Source: JAFGDH01 sp964441265
Lineage (GTDB): Archaea; Aenigmatarchaeota; Aenigmatarchaeia; QMZP01; QMZT01
Assembly: GCA_964441265.1 (NCBI GenBank)
Contig: CAYYKJ010000007.1
Location: forward strand, 1-64,000
Length of the DNA: 64,000 nucleotides
Direction: 5' to 3'
In this document: one piece after another, positions 1-8,009 of the stretch
How positions within the stretch are numbered: the first letter of the stretch is position 1
Layout of the letters: each line of letters starts with the position of its first letter
Made by a program: the position numbers and the translations under genes
The notes under the pieces: model-generated
Told to the model about the DNA's origin: nothing
What the model saw: only the letters and a program-made list of their open reading frames with translations
Databases searched by the model: none

Positions 1-150
1 GTTTGGCTACAAGTGCTGAAGGTTGTTGGGCCAGAAGTCCACGATTTCACTTAACAACTATTAAACGAACTTTTTCCTGTCAATGCGGTGCGGATGCTTC
101 TTGGTCAGGATCATGTGTGAATAAAAGAGACCCGGGGCAATAATATAAAA

Positions 151-1191
151 ATGATCGGAAAAATCGTCCAGGTGGCGGCCTTTTTTGTATGCCTGATCTC
201 AGGATTTCTTCTTTACGGTTCTCCGGTCGGCTTTTCTCTGCTCTTCGTTTCGGGGATCATAGTCCTGGTGAACGGGGCGGATTACCTGATAGACGGGGCC
301 TCCGGGGCTGCTTCCAGACTCCGGGTGTCCCCCCTCCTCATCGGGCTCACCATAGTGGCGTTCGGGACCTCCTTCTCGGAGGTGGTGGTAAGCGCCATGG
401 CCTCCTTCTTCGGCAACAGCGGCATATCAATAGGCAACGTGGTGGGCAGCAACATACTCAACATAGCCCTAGTGCTGGGAATAACCGCGATCATATATCC
501 GCTGGCAGTAAGGAAATCTACCATCAGGATAGAGACTCCCTTCATGATAATCTCCGGTCTGGTGATGATATTCCTCTGCTTCAATTTCCTGGACTTCTCC
601 CCGCTCCCCTTCGTTCTGGGAAGGATCGACGGGATCATAATGCTGCTGATGTTCACCGGGTTTATCTATTATGTCGTGAAAAAAGCGAAGGAGGGAAGGG
701 AGACCTTCGTACCGGTCCCGGGCGTGAAGAAGGGAAAAACCTGGAAGCTGGCGGCCATGCTGGTTCTGGGGCTGGCCGGAATATTCATAGGGGCCCAGCT
801 AATCATAGACAGTTCGGTCGGCCTGGCCGGGGCGTTCGGGATCAGCGAGACGATAATAGGTCTGACCATAGTGGCCCTGGGGACCTCCCTCCCGGAGCTG
901 GCCACCAACACGGCGGCCGCCCTGAAGAGGCGCGCGGACATAGCGGTGGGAAACATAGTGGGATCCAACATCTCCAACACCCTTCTGGTCCTCGGCATCG
1001 CCTCCCTGATAAGGCCCATACCGGTTAACCTGTCCTTCGTCATTTTCGACATGGCGGCGATGATGATGCTCTTCTTCATACTCATGGTTTTCATAGCCAC
1101 CGGGAAGAAACTGAGCAGAAGGGAGGGCATCGCCCTGATCGTCTTTTATGCCATCTATGCGGCGTATCTGGTGTTCAGCCTGCTGAGTTAG
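151..1191 (+). CDS. CaCA-family sodium/calcium exchanger (YrbG-like)
   Basis: Integral membrane antiporter of the Ca2+:cation antiporter family, expected to exchange Ca2+ for Na+ or H+ across the cell membrane. The two diagnostic alpha repeats are visible: GTSFSEVVVSAMAS with GNVVGSNILNIALVLG near residues 73-113, and GTSLPELATNTAAA with GNIVGSNISNTLLVLG near residues 246-282. Each repeat has the acidic ion-binding residue and the GNxxGSNxxN loop. About ten hydrophobic segments and a length of 346 residues are normal for the short prokaryotic exchangers. The ATG follows an AT-rich box. Its 3' end overlaps the convergent propeller gene by 17 nt. The transported ion is inferred from the family. 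Confidence 0.93.
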   Translation: MIGKIVQVAAFFVCLISGFLLYGSPVGFSLLFVSGIIVLVNGADYLIDGASGAASRLRVSPLLIGLTIVAFGTSFSEVVVSAMASFFGNSGISIGNVVGSNILNIALVLGITAIIYPLAVRKSTIRIETPFMIISGLVMIFLCFNFLDFSPLPFVLGRIDGIIMLLMFTGFIYYVVKKAKEGRETFVPVPGVKKGKTWKLAAMLVLGLAGIFIGAQLIIDSSVGLAGAFGISETIIGLTIVALGTSLPELATNTAAALKRRADIAVGNIVGSNISNTLLVLGIASLIRPIPVNLSFVIFDMAAMMMLFFILMVFIATGKKLSRREGIALIVFYAIYAAYLVFSLLS

Positions 1192-2452
1192 TCCCATATT
1201 TCATGGAACTTGAATAAGCGGTCTTTGTGACGTAATGATTTTTTGATGAATAGATGTTGTCATTCTTGTCCACGTTTATTTCTGTCCTGCTGATTTCCTC
1301 GAAATCCTCGGTGATTAAGCTTTCTATCTTTCCGGTGAAGCTGTAGTTGACCCTGAGGATGTGGAGAGCTTGGTTTTTTGTTGAAGTGGCGAATCTCCAT
1401 TTTTCTTTGCCCGTCTTCCAGTCCAGAGCGTAAAGGTAACAGTCCCATCCACCGAACATTACCTCCCCTTCAAAAAATACTGCCGTGGACCATATGGTTC
1501 CGCTCGTCTGGAAGGACCACAACTCCTTCCCTGTATCTGCATTTAAGGCATAAAAATTCTTGTCTATCGATCCGAAATAAATTGTCCCTTCATGCATGAG
1601 CGGCTTGAAATTCTCCAGGATGTCTTTTGCCCTGAACCTCCAGAGCTCCTTCCCGTAAATGTCGATGCAGTAGAAGTTTTTGTCCCACGATCCGAGATAT
1701 ATCCTGTCCCCGTGAACCAATGGAGTTACGCCTGTCCCCTTACTCATCTTGAATTTCCACACCTCCCTCCCGGTCCTCGTGTCCAGTGCGTAAAGATAAC
1801 CGTCCCAGTTGGTGAAATACATGATACCGTCCCTGATCGGCTGCTGGTGATAATTGAACATGGAACCCCCTGTCTTGAACCTCCATAATTCTCTCCCCGT
1901 TTTCGCTTCCAGCGCATATACGTAGCCGTCGAATGATCCGATGTAAACGTTCTTCCCATCATACGTCGGTGTGCACCCCACCCTGTCGCCGGTTTTGAAT
2001 CTCCATTTCTCTTCACCGCTCTTCTTGTCCACCGCATATATGAACTCGTCCCACGATCCGAATATCACGAGGTCATCGCATACGGTCGGTGTTCCGGTCA
2101 CTCTTTTGCCAGTTTTAAATTTCCATATGAGATTCCCGTCACTTTCATCAACCGCGTAAAGATACCCGTCGAAAAAACCGGAATACACGATGCCATCGTC
2201 GATGACCGGATAAGAAGTGTCATTGACGTCGCCTGCCCGGAACCTCCAGATCTCTTTCCCCGTTCTCGCGTCCACGCAGTAAAGATGATAATCAGCACAC
2301 CCGAAGAAGAGCTTTCCGTTGTGGAGGGTCACGCCGGCGGATATGCTCCCGCCGTATCCCACGTCCCAGTCGTCCTTCTTGTTGAAACCGTATTCCGGCT
2401 CATCCACCACGAAATCGGCCATCTCCGTCTCGAAACCAGGCTTTATTATCAT
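1175..2452 (-). CDS. PQQ-type beta-propeller repeat protein with Tyr/Thr/Lys tail
   Basis: Cytoplasmic-looking 425-residue protein made almost entirely of PQQ-like propeller blades. About eight or nine copies of a motif like YLYALDxxTGxExWKFKTG occur every ~40 residues. No signal peptide is visible: the N-terminus MADFVVDEPEYGF (an internal ATG) resembles MQPEYGF of the propeller gene at 18177. The last ~45 residues are not propeller; they contain HYVTKTAYSSSMKY, a degenerate form of the YxTKSEY tail in two other propeller genes of this window. In known families such propellers bind PQQ or act as scaffolds (BamB); here neither cofactor nor partner can be read. Convergent with the exchanger. 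Function unknown. Confidence 0.85.
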   Translation of the reverse strand: MIIKPGFETEMADFVVDEPEYGFNKKDDWDVGYGGSISAGVTLHNGKLFFGCADYHLYCVDARTGKEIWRFRAGDVNDTSYPVIDDGIVYSGFFDGYLYAVDESDGNLIWKFKTGKRVTGTPTVCDDLVIFGSWDEFIYAVDKKSGEEKWRFKTGDRVGCTPTYDGKNVYIGSFDGYVYALEAKTGRELWRFKTGGSMFNYHQQPIRDGIMYFTNWDGYLYALDTRTGREVWKFKMSKGTGVTPLVHGDRIYLGSWDKNFYCIDIYGKELWRFRAKDILENFKPLMHEGTIYFGSIDKNFYALNADTGKELWSFQTSGTIWSTAVFFEGEVMFGGWDCYLYALDWKTGKEKWRFATSTKNQALHILRVNYSFTGKIESLITEDFEEISRTEINVDKNDNIYSSKNHYVTKTAYSSSMKYGTNSAG

Positions 2453-2553
2453 CCTTTGACCTCTTTTGAAAATTGAATGTTGAATTTATTAATTTGAATT
2501 ACCGCTTTCCGCATCATTTTTTAAGCTATCCCCACTACTATTTCTTATTGTAC

Positions 2554-2720
2554 GCGGAGGTAACAAAACGGCTATGTGGCCGGCTGCAGTGATCATGTCA
2601 CTGAGGCCATTCGGTATTATGAGACCTGAGGTCTATGACTTGCGGATACCGGCATAAGTGGGTTCGACCGACCCTTTCCTGGTAGCCGAAGGAAAGGGTC
2701 CGAATATCCCACCCTCCGCT
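2554..2720 (+). tRNA. tRNA-Cys(GCA) with two introns
   Basis: Exons 2554-2589, 2648-2668 and 2707-2720 join to a 71-nt tRNA. Acceptor stem GCGGAGG/CCTCCGC, anticodon stem GCCGG/CCGGC, anticodon loop CTGCAGA (anticodon GCA), T arm GTGGG-TTCGACT-CCCAC and discriminator U73, which is the Cys identity base in archaea. Intron 1 (2590-2647, 58 nt) is at the canonical 37/38 site: central helix CTGC/GCGG, bulges AGT and ATA. Intron 2 (2669-2706, 38 nt) is in the T loop between 59 and 60: central helix TTCG/CGAA, bulges ACC and TAT, inner helix GACCC/GGGTC. CCA is not encoded. The D stem is weak (ACA/TGT with an A-A mismatch), but the loop keeps A14 and GG. Confidence 0.92.
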
Positions 2721-2774
2721 TAATACTCCTCAGAATACAGTCTCTATTTAATCGGGCTAACCGATAATATAAAC

Positions 2775-3110
2775 ATGATGGGCATCATACTGTCCCTGGC
2801 GGCAGCGGTATGCTACGGGCTTTCCGCGTCCATACAAAAACATTCCATGGGCGACATCACCACCTTCGATATAAGGAAGATACTCAGGAACGGCACCTGG
2901 CTATTTTCGATACTTCTCGGGGCGGTAGGGATTCTTTTTTATCTCATGGCGCTGGCCGGCGCGGCTCTCACCACGGTGCAGCCCATTCTTTCCATATCGC
3001 TGGTCATACCTATAATTTTCGGTGTCTGCATGTTCAGGGAAAAACTGGGGAGGGTTCAATGGATAGCGGTGTTCTTGGTCTTTTCAGGCATCGTCCTGGT
3101 TTCAATCTAG
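2775..3110 (+). CDS. Small 4-TM EamA/SMR-type transporter half, first gene of a pair
   Basis: A 111-residue protein with four hydrophobic helices (about residues 3-22, 41-60, 62-86 and 93-111), matching one EamA/SMR repeat: substrate-binding helix 1, a Pro in helix 3 (TVQPILS) and a REKLG turn before helix 4. SMR and split DMT transporters work as dimers of such halves and export cations, drugs or metabolites. Its TAG stop overlaps the GTG start of the next gene (TAGTG), so the two are probably translated together as an obligate heterodimer. A single-base frameshift in one 10-TM gene is the alternative, but each half is complete and ends cleanly. The start follows a TATA-like stretch about 25 nt upstream. 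Confidence 0.75.
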   Translation: MMGIILSLAAAVCYGLSASIQKHSMGDITTFDIRKILRNGTWLFSILLGAVGILFYLMALAGAALTTVQPILSISLVIPIIFGVCMFREKLGRVQWIAVFLVFSGIVLVSI

Positions 3111-3454
3111 TGAACGGGTTCGAGGGGGCGATAGGAGGGGTACTCGTAGGTTTCGCTTCTTTCCTTATCAAATCGGTCCTCATGGATTTCACCTTCGGGA
3201 TATCGTCCATCCTGGGTCTGGTATTCAATTTCACAACATGGATAGCTCTCGTCCTCGGCGGGGCAGGTTTCCTTTTCTTCCAGAAGGCGCTCCATTCGGG
3301 GGACGTCTCGGTGGAGACCCCGATCATGGCGGGGTTCGGGATCATCGTCCCGGTTGTCATGGCCGTTCTCTTCCTTGGCGAATCCATTGACCCCACGAAG
3401 GCGGCAGGAATAGTTGTCGTGCTGGCGGGGGTCTTCCTCTTGGCGAAGAAGTGA
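3110..3454 (+). CDS. Small 4-TM EamA/SMR-type transporter half, second gene of a pair
   Basis: A 114-residue protein starting with GTG at 3110 inside the preceding stop codon. It has four hydrophobic helices; VETPIMAGFGIIVPVVMAV corresponds to helix 3 with its Pro, and the LGESIDPTKAAG turn before helix 4 is the classic EamA/SMR signature. It matches the first half in layout but is clearly divergent, as in paired SMR transporters where the two subunits have opposite topology. Substrate not predictable. The GTG start is chosen because the reading frame upstream of it has no transporter-like sequence and because of the tight coupling. Confidence 0.72.
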   Translation: MNGFEGAIGGVLVGFASFLIKSVLMDFTFGISSILGLVFNFTTWIALVLGGAGFLFFQKALHSGDVSVETPIMAGFGIIVPVVMAVLFLGESIDPTKAAGIVVVLAGVFLLAKK

Positions 3455-3457
3455 GGA

Positions 3458-4222
3458 TCAGAAATGCTTTACGCCGTCCTGGCTGGCGAGTATGACTTTG
3501 TTGGGTCTCGACTGATCATCTGCGAAAAGACCGAATGACTCCACTCCCTGGATTTTGTTGACTTCCCGCTCTATTTCGGAGAGATCACTTTGGCCGGCTT
3601 TGAACGGAGAGATGTCAGCGATCAGCATGTTCTCGTTCGTGTAGAATGTCTCACCATTGCTCTTTTTCCTGATGTCAATCTCGGATCCTCCGAACATGGA
3701 CTCCAGTTCTTCCAGCACCAGCTTTTCGTTGTTTTTACGGAAAACCACCCCCACGGGGTAATTGTTTTCTCCCAGGCTTTTCACCCTCTTGCTCTCGTCC
3801 ACGACCACGATGAAATATTTTGCTCCCCCTGCCAGCTTCTTTTCCCAATAAGTGCATCCTGAGAGGAGGGGATTGTCTCCGGCGGGAGGTTTTTTGGGCC
3901 CGCCTTTTATTACCGCCCTGAATTGGGGGCTTTCGTGGTTAATAACGACCTGGTCTGCCCCGTCTATGTAAACGTAATTCTTGCCCCTTAGTACACCCCT
4001 GTCAAAGGTTTTTATCCCGTATTTTTTTGCCTCCCTGGCGCTGCCTGGAAGGCCCGGGACTATCCCCTTTTTTTGGTCATATCCCTCTTCACTGATAAAC
4101 TGTATTACCTTGCATGCATTTCTTCCGGTTCCTATGCACCAGAAATCAAAACCAGAGTCATAGGCGGACCTTATGGATTCCTTCGCTGAGAATTCCATCA
4201 GTTTTCCCTGGTCGTATCCCAT
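3458..4222 (-). CDS. rpiA: Ribose-5-phosphate isomerase A (divergent)
   Basis: A 254-residue protein with the RpiA pattern: an IGTGRNA phosphate-binding loop near residue 30, DGADQV near residue 88 (canonical DGADE), a Lys/Gly-rich loop around 105-133 where RpiA places its catalytic KGGG..REK, the strand FIVVVDESK, then YPVGV. RpiA interconverts ribose-5-phosphate and ribulose-5-phosphate, supplying ribose for nucleotides. The DGADQ variant and the loose KGGG region make this a divergent member, so a related sugar-phosphate isomerase is possible. It stops 4 nt from the convergent transporter pair. Confidence 0.8.
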   Translation of the reverse strand: MGYDQGKLMEFSAKESIRSAYDSGFDFWCIGTGRNACKVIQFISEEGYDQKKGIVPGLPGSAREAKKYGIKTFDRGVLRGKNYVYIDGADQVVINHESPQFRAVIKGGPKKPPAGDNPLLSGCTYWEKKLAGGAKYFIVVVDESKRVKSLGENNYPVGVVFRKNNEKLVLEELESMFGGSEIDIRKKSNGETFYTNENMLIADISPFKAGQSDLSEIEREVNKIQGVESFGLFADDQSRPNKVILASQDGVKHF

Positions 4223-4260
4223 GGTGAATGTTTGTATAATTAGTTTTATATTCGCCGCCT

Positions 4261-5706
4261 TCAGTAGGCCTTCGCGAAATAAACCATATGTTTAGATTGC
4301 TTCTTGCAGTGGATGCACTGTCCCTTCCTGATGTCGCCCTCGATGAGCCTTATGGTTGCCGAGGTGTCTTCCTTTATCTTCTCCTCGCAGGACTCGTTCC
4401 CGCACCAGTGCGCCTTAACCAGCCTGCCTTCCCTGATCTGCCTTTTCAGGTCCTCGTAGTTCCCGGCTTTGACCGTGCTCGATTCCAGGAAGCTCTTCGC
4501 CTTCGCATAGAGGTTGTTTTGGATGTCTTCCAGAATGGATTTCGCTTTTTTGGTCAGGAGCTTCCTCCTTATCGGTATCTTCTCTCCGGTGTCCCTCCTG
4601 ACCCCCATGACCTGCTTGCTTTCGATGTCCCTCGGGCCGATCTCTATCCTGAGGGGCACACCCTTCATCTCCCATTCGTTGAACTTCCATCCGGGGGAGT
4701 ATTCGTCCCTGTCATCAAGCTTGACGGAGAAATCCCCGGACAGCTCTTTCTCCAGTTTGGAGGCCTCCCTGAGTACGGTCTTCCTGTTGCTCGTCTTGTA
4801 TATGGGGACGATGACCATCTGCAGGGGGGCTATCCTGGGAGGCAGCACCAGACCTTTGTCGTCCCCGTGGGTCATGACGACCGAACCTATCAGCCTGGTG
4901 GATATTCCCCAGGATGTCTGCCAAGCGTGCCTGTCCTCCTTGTCTTTGTCCTTGAACTCTATGTCGAAAACCTTGGCGAAATGCTGGCCGAGATTGTGGG
5001 TGGTTCCCATCTGCAGTGCTTTCCCGTCAGGCATCAACGCCTCGAGCGTCATGGTGTAAAGCGCGCCCGCGAATGCCTCGCTTTTGGATTTCCTGCCCAT
5101 CAGGACGGGGACGGCGAGCTGGCTTTCCATTAGCTCCCTGTACTGCTCCGCCCTGAGCATGGCCTCGTCGCTGGCTTCCCTGTTGGTGGCGTGCGCTGTG
5201 TGGCCCTCCTGCCACAGGAACTCCCTCGTCCGGAGGAAAAGCCTCGTGGCCTTGCATTCCCACCTGACGATGTTGCACCACTGGTTTATCCGGAGGGGGA
5301 GATCTCTCCAGGACCTGATCCATTTTGAAAAGGTATCGTAGATTATGGTTTCCGAGGTCGGCCTGAGGGCATACCTCTCGTCGCTCTGCTCTTTCTTCTC
5401 TATCCAGGCGACCTCAGGGGTGAAGCCCTCGAAGTGTTCGGCTTCCTTCTGAAAGAAGGATTCTGGTATGAACATGGGGAAATAGGCGTTCTCCACACCG
5501 GTCTCCTTGATCTTCCTGTCGAACCATCCCCTGATCTTTTCCCACATGGAATACGCATAAGGCTTGATCACCATGCACCCGCTTATGGGGGCGTAATCGG
5601 CGAGGCCGGACTTCTGGACCACCTCGTTGTACCAGTCCGAAAAATTCTCCTCCCTTGTCGCCCCGATGCCGACCAGCTCTTCCCTGCTCTTGTTGACCAT
5701 GATCAC
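4261..5706 (-). CDS. proS: Prolyl-tRNA synthetase, archaeal/eukaryal type
   Basis: A class II aminoacyl-tRNA synthetase of 481 residues that charges tRNA-Pro. Motif 2 is LFLRTREFLWQEGHTAHA near residues 156-173. The N-terminal YAPISGCMVIKPYAYSMWE and the PTSETIIY segment are typical of ProRS. There is an anticodon-binding domain, then a C-terminal zinc-like domain (WCGNESCEE ... CIHCKKQ) ending in the conserved Tyr, as in archaeal/eukaryal ProRS. No bacterial editing insertion is present. The start could also be the internal MVNKSREELVG two codons in. Upstream of rpiA on the same strand with a ~38-nt gap. Confidence 0.97.
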   Translation of the reverse strand: MIMVNKSREELVGIGATREENFSDWYNEVVQKSGLADYAPISGCMVIKPYAYSMWEKIRGWFDRKIKETGVENAYFPMFIPESFFQKEAEHFEGFTPEVAWIEKKEQSDERYALRPTSETIIYDTFSKWIRSWRDLPLRINQWCNIVRWECKATRLFLRTREFLWQEGHTAHATNREASDEAMLRAEQYRELMESQLAVPVLMGRKSKSEAFAGALYTMTLEALMPDGKALQMGTTHNLGQHFAKVFDIEFKDKDKEDRHAWQTSWGISTRLIGSVVMTHGDDKGLVLPPRIAPLQMVIVPIYKTSNRKTVLREASKLEKELSGDFSVKLDDRDEYSPGWKFNEWEMKGVPLRIEIGPRDIESKQVMGVRRDTGEKIPIRRKLLTKKAKSILEDIQNNLYAKAKSFLESSTVKAGNYEDLKRQIREGRLVKAHWCGNESCEEKIKEDTSATIRLIEGDIRKGQCIHCKKQSKHMVYFAKAY

Positions 5707-5925
5707 ACCTTAAGTCCCCCTTTAGGGCATTCTCAGTTCACAATATAATTTTGTATAGAGGTTTAGTAAATAAAATTTTAAAAGGATGATATCCGGTTTT
5801 TCCTGCGTGGCACAATCTGGATAACTGTGGAAAACCATGGATTTTTAAGTCACGGATCGAATTCATGTTTAAACATAAATTTCGAGAGACGACGTTAGAC
5901 AATTGATCAGGTCGTCATTCGATAA

Positions 5926-6393
5926 ATGGGGTGTTGCTGTATGGATTTCAAGCTGGCTACTGTGTTAGGTGTTGTCATGGCCGCTGTGGTCATATCTTCT
6001 GCTTCTTTCGTTTGGGTGTTTTCCGTTTCCATGGTGAGCCCGGTTTCGATGGCTCTCGTTATAATTCTTTCCCTGACCTTCGGATGGATATACTTCGGTA
6101 AGGAGGAATCGACCGCGAAAGAGGCGATGGCCCTGGGCATATTCTGGATCATAATAGCCATAATACTTGAGGCGGCGGCGGCGGTCGGGTTCTTCCAGCA
6201 GTCCGATTACTTCAAGGTCAACCCCTCCATATACGCGGGTTACCTGCTCATGCTGGTTTTTACGGTGGCGGCTTTCTTCCTGAGGAGAAGACTCGGAAAG
6301 TCCTCGGAAGAGCAGGCCGAGCCCGGAAAGGACAAGGAAAAAGAGATGGCAATGAGGGGCGAGGCATTGCTGGAGCCCTCAATCGCCTCCTGA
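5926..6393 (+). CDS. Hypothetical four-helix membrane protein
   Basis: Not recognised. A protein of 155 residues (or 150 from the internal ATG at 5941) with four hydrophobic segments at about residues 10-34, 40-56, 68-92 and 104-120, and a charged C-terminal tail rich in Glu/Lys after RRRLGKSSEEQ. Such small 4-TM proteins with a cytoplasmic tail are common in archaea without known function. A possible TATA box (tttaaacataaa) lies about 50 nt upstream. It sits alone between proS and the rRNA promoter region. Confidence 0.6.
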   Translation: MGCCCMDFKLATVLGVVMAAVVISSASFVWVFSVSMVSPVSMALVIILSLTFGWIYFGKEESTAKEAMALGIFWIIIAIILEAAAAVGFFQQSDYFKVNPSIYAGYLLMLVFTVAAFFLRRRLGKSSEEQAEPGKDKEKEMAMRGEALLEPSIAS

Positions 6394-6403
6394 ACGACCT
6401 TTT

Positions 6404-6430
6404 AAAGGCATATTTTTATATATATTACTT
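6404..6430 (+). promoter_or_regulatory. Probable rRNA operon promoter
   Basis: AT-rich stretch with several TATA-like elements (cttttaaaggc and tatttttatatatatt) just downstream of the membrane protein gene and about 75-100 nt before the 16S processing stem. It is the only promoter-like region ahead of the 16S gene. Exact start site not determined. Confidence 0.6.
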
Positions 6431-6502
6431 GCTATAGATATAATTCGTGCGTATAGATGAGAGCTTGACACCGGCTCCCGGCGACGGGAGCGTTAAGTTT
6501 GA

Positions 6503-6530
6503 GGTAGGAGAATGCAAAACCCTTGTTGAA
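6503..6530 (+). other. 5' arm of pre-16S processing stem (BHB)
   Basis: Pairs with 10161-10187 across the whole 16S gene. Reading outward to inward the 5' arm is GGTAGGAGA, ATGCA, bulge AAA, CCC, TTGTTGAA; the 3' arm mirrors it with a bulge ACT. This is a textbook bulge-helix-bulge motif, so the splicing endonuclease should excise pre-16S here, usually with ligation to a circular precursor. Confidence 0.85.
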
Positions 6531-6841
6531 GCTCATATGAGGAGCTTTATGCGTAACGCCAATCCCAATTCCGGCTGATCCTGCCGGAGGCCACTGCTAT
6601 TCGGATTTGGCTAAGCCATGCTCGTTCTGGGTTAAACCAGAGCAAAGAGCTCAGTAACACGTAGTCAACCTGCCCTTGGGTCCGGACGAATCTCGGGAAA
6701 CTGAGGATAATGCCGGATAGGCAAAAAGATCTGGAAACGTGTGACAACTTGGATTTCAATCACGAGTTGTCCTTCGCCGGTTTGACTTTTTGTCCAACCA
6801 AGGATGGGACTGCGGCTGATTAGGTTGTTGCCAGGCTAAAA

Positions 6842-6877
6842 TGGACTGACGTTCATTTCGAATGTCTTTCTTTAGAT
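6842..6877 (+). other. 16S micro-intron 1 (36 nt, BHB)
   Basis: Inserted in the loop of the helix 11 hairpin: outer helix CCAGG/CCTGG, central helix CTAA/TTAG, bulges AAT and ATT, inner hairpin around GACGTTC/GAATGTC. Joined exons give CCAGGCTAAATCCTGG, a normal-sized hairpin. Confidence 0.8.
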
Positions 6878-7052
6878 TCCTGGCAAGCCGATAATCAGTA
6901 CGGGCCTTGAGAGAGGAAGCCCGGAGATGGATTCTGAGACAAGAATCCAGGCCCTACGGGGTGCAGCAGGCGCGAAACTTTCCCAATGTGCGCAAGCATG
7001 AGGAAGAGATCCGGAGTGTTCTCCTTTTGGGGGAACTTTTGTCAAGTCCAAA

Positions 7053-7100
7053 AAAGATTGACGGCTGATTCTGTGAATCCATGCCGTCGCTCTGTGGTTA
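7053..7100 (+). other. 16S micro-intron 2 (48 nt, BHB)
   Basis: Interrupts the helix 17 region. Outer helix GTCAAG/CTTGGC, central helix TCCA/TGGT (one mismatch), bulges AAA and TAG, inner helix GACGGC/GCCGTC. Joined exons give loop TCCAAAG in place of the usual archaeal TGTAAACAG. Confidence 0.72.
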
Positions 7101-7311
7101 GCTTGGCGAATAAGTGGTGGGTAATACGGGTGCCAGCCGCCGCGGTAATACCCGAGCCACAAGTGGTGGCCACGTTTATTGGGCTTAAAGTGTTCGTAGC
7201 CGGTTCTGCCAGTCCTTGGTGAAATCATCTGGTAAACCAGGTGGCTTGCTGAGGATACTACAGGACTTGGGACCGGGAGAGGTCAAGGGTACTGACGGGG
7301 TAGGGGTAAAA

Positions 7312-7359
7312 AGCGATTGTTGACCCGGATTTTTCTGATCAGGTCAACCTTCCTTACAT
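7312..7359 (+). other. 16S micro-intron 3 (48 nt, BHB)
   Basis: Lies in the 690-loop region (helix 23). Central helix GTAA/TTAC, bulges AAA and ATT, inner helix TTGACC/GGTCAA. Joined exons read TAGGGGTAAAATCCTATAAT, close to the archaeal consensus GGGGCGAAATCCTATAAT. Confidence 0.85.
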
Positions 7360-7456
7360 TCCTATAATCCTGTCAGGACCACCAGTGGCGAAGGCGCTTG
7401 ACTAGAACGGATCCGACGGTGAGGGACGAAAGCCAGGGGATCGAATGGGATTAGAT

Positions 7457-7798
7457 ATGGGTTCAGGAAAAGGTATTTATTTCCAGTAATTAACTATAAA
7501 TAGATTAGAATGCCCAGTATTTCAAGTGATATTTGTAGGATGACTCTGAAGGACATATCAGTAAAAGGCAAGCGGAAATTGATTTCACAACAACTTCGAA
7601 GGAGATTTGCCAATATATACTTGAATATTTTAAAATAATTGGACTAAAAACAAGTGGCAGAGTCAGAAGCCGAAGAAAGAACAGGGAGTACGAAATAAGG
7701 ATATACGGCAAGGAAAATTTAATACTTTTTTCAAAACATGTCAAGATAAAACATCCTGATAAAATTGCCAGAATGAAGAAATTCCTGTCCCACTAAAA
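7457..7798 (+). other. 16S intron 4 (342 nt, BHB, decayed HEN)
   Basis: Inserted in the 790 loop (about E. coli 793/794). Central helix TTAG/CTAA, bulges ATA and AAA, inner helix TGGG/CCCA. Joined exons restore GATTAGATACCCCAG exactly. The interior is AT-rich and holds remains of a LAGLIDADG endonuclease gene. Confidence 0.93.
7539..7796 (+). pseudogene. Decayed LAGLIDADG homing endonuclease in 16S intron 4
   Basis: Reading the frame that ends at the TAA at 7794 gives a sequence resembling the second domain of a LAGLIDADG endonuclease: DDSEGHISKRQAEIDFTTTS, then a helix-rich segment with ILEYFKIIGLKTSG, RNREYEIRIYGKENL and HPDKIARMKKFL. The DSEGHI segment corresponds to the DAEG end of the catalytic motif, but stop codons sit immediately upstream (7527 and 7536) and no start codon or first domain remains. 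The gene is therefore truncated and dead; the intron persists without its own endonuclease. Confidence 0.7.
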
Positions 7799-8009
7799 AC
7801 CCCAGTAGTCCTGGCTGTAAACGATACCCACTAGACATTAGGGATCTTACGTGGGTTCCTGGTGTCGCAGGAAAACCGCTAAGTGGGTCGCCTGGGAAGT
7901 ACGGTCGCAAGGCTGAAACTTAAGGGAATTGGCGGGGGAGCACACAAGGGGTGGAGGCTGCGGTTCAATTCGATTCAACGCGGGGAACCTTACCAGAGGC
8001 GAGGCAGGC

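Noticed and set aside
1..150. End of an upstream gene
   Set aside because: No frame on either strand across 1-150 resembles a known protein; only the leader of the exchanger gene is supported.
6730..6800. An eleventh 16S intron in the helix 10 region (GACAACT/AGTTGTC hairpin)
   Set aside because: The region is naturally variable, no bulge-helix-bulge border was found and the mature length is already normal without removing it.
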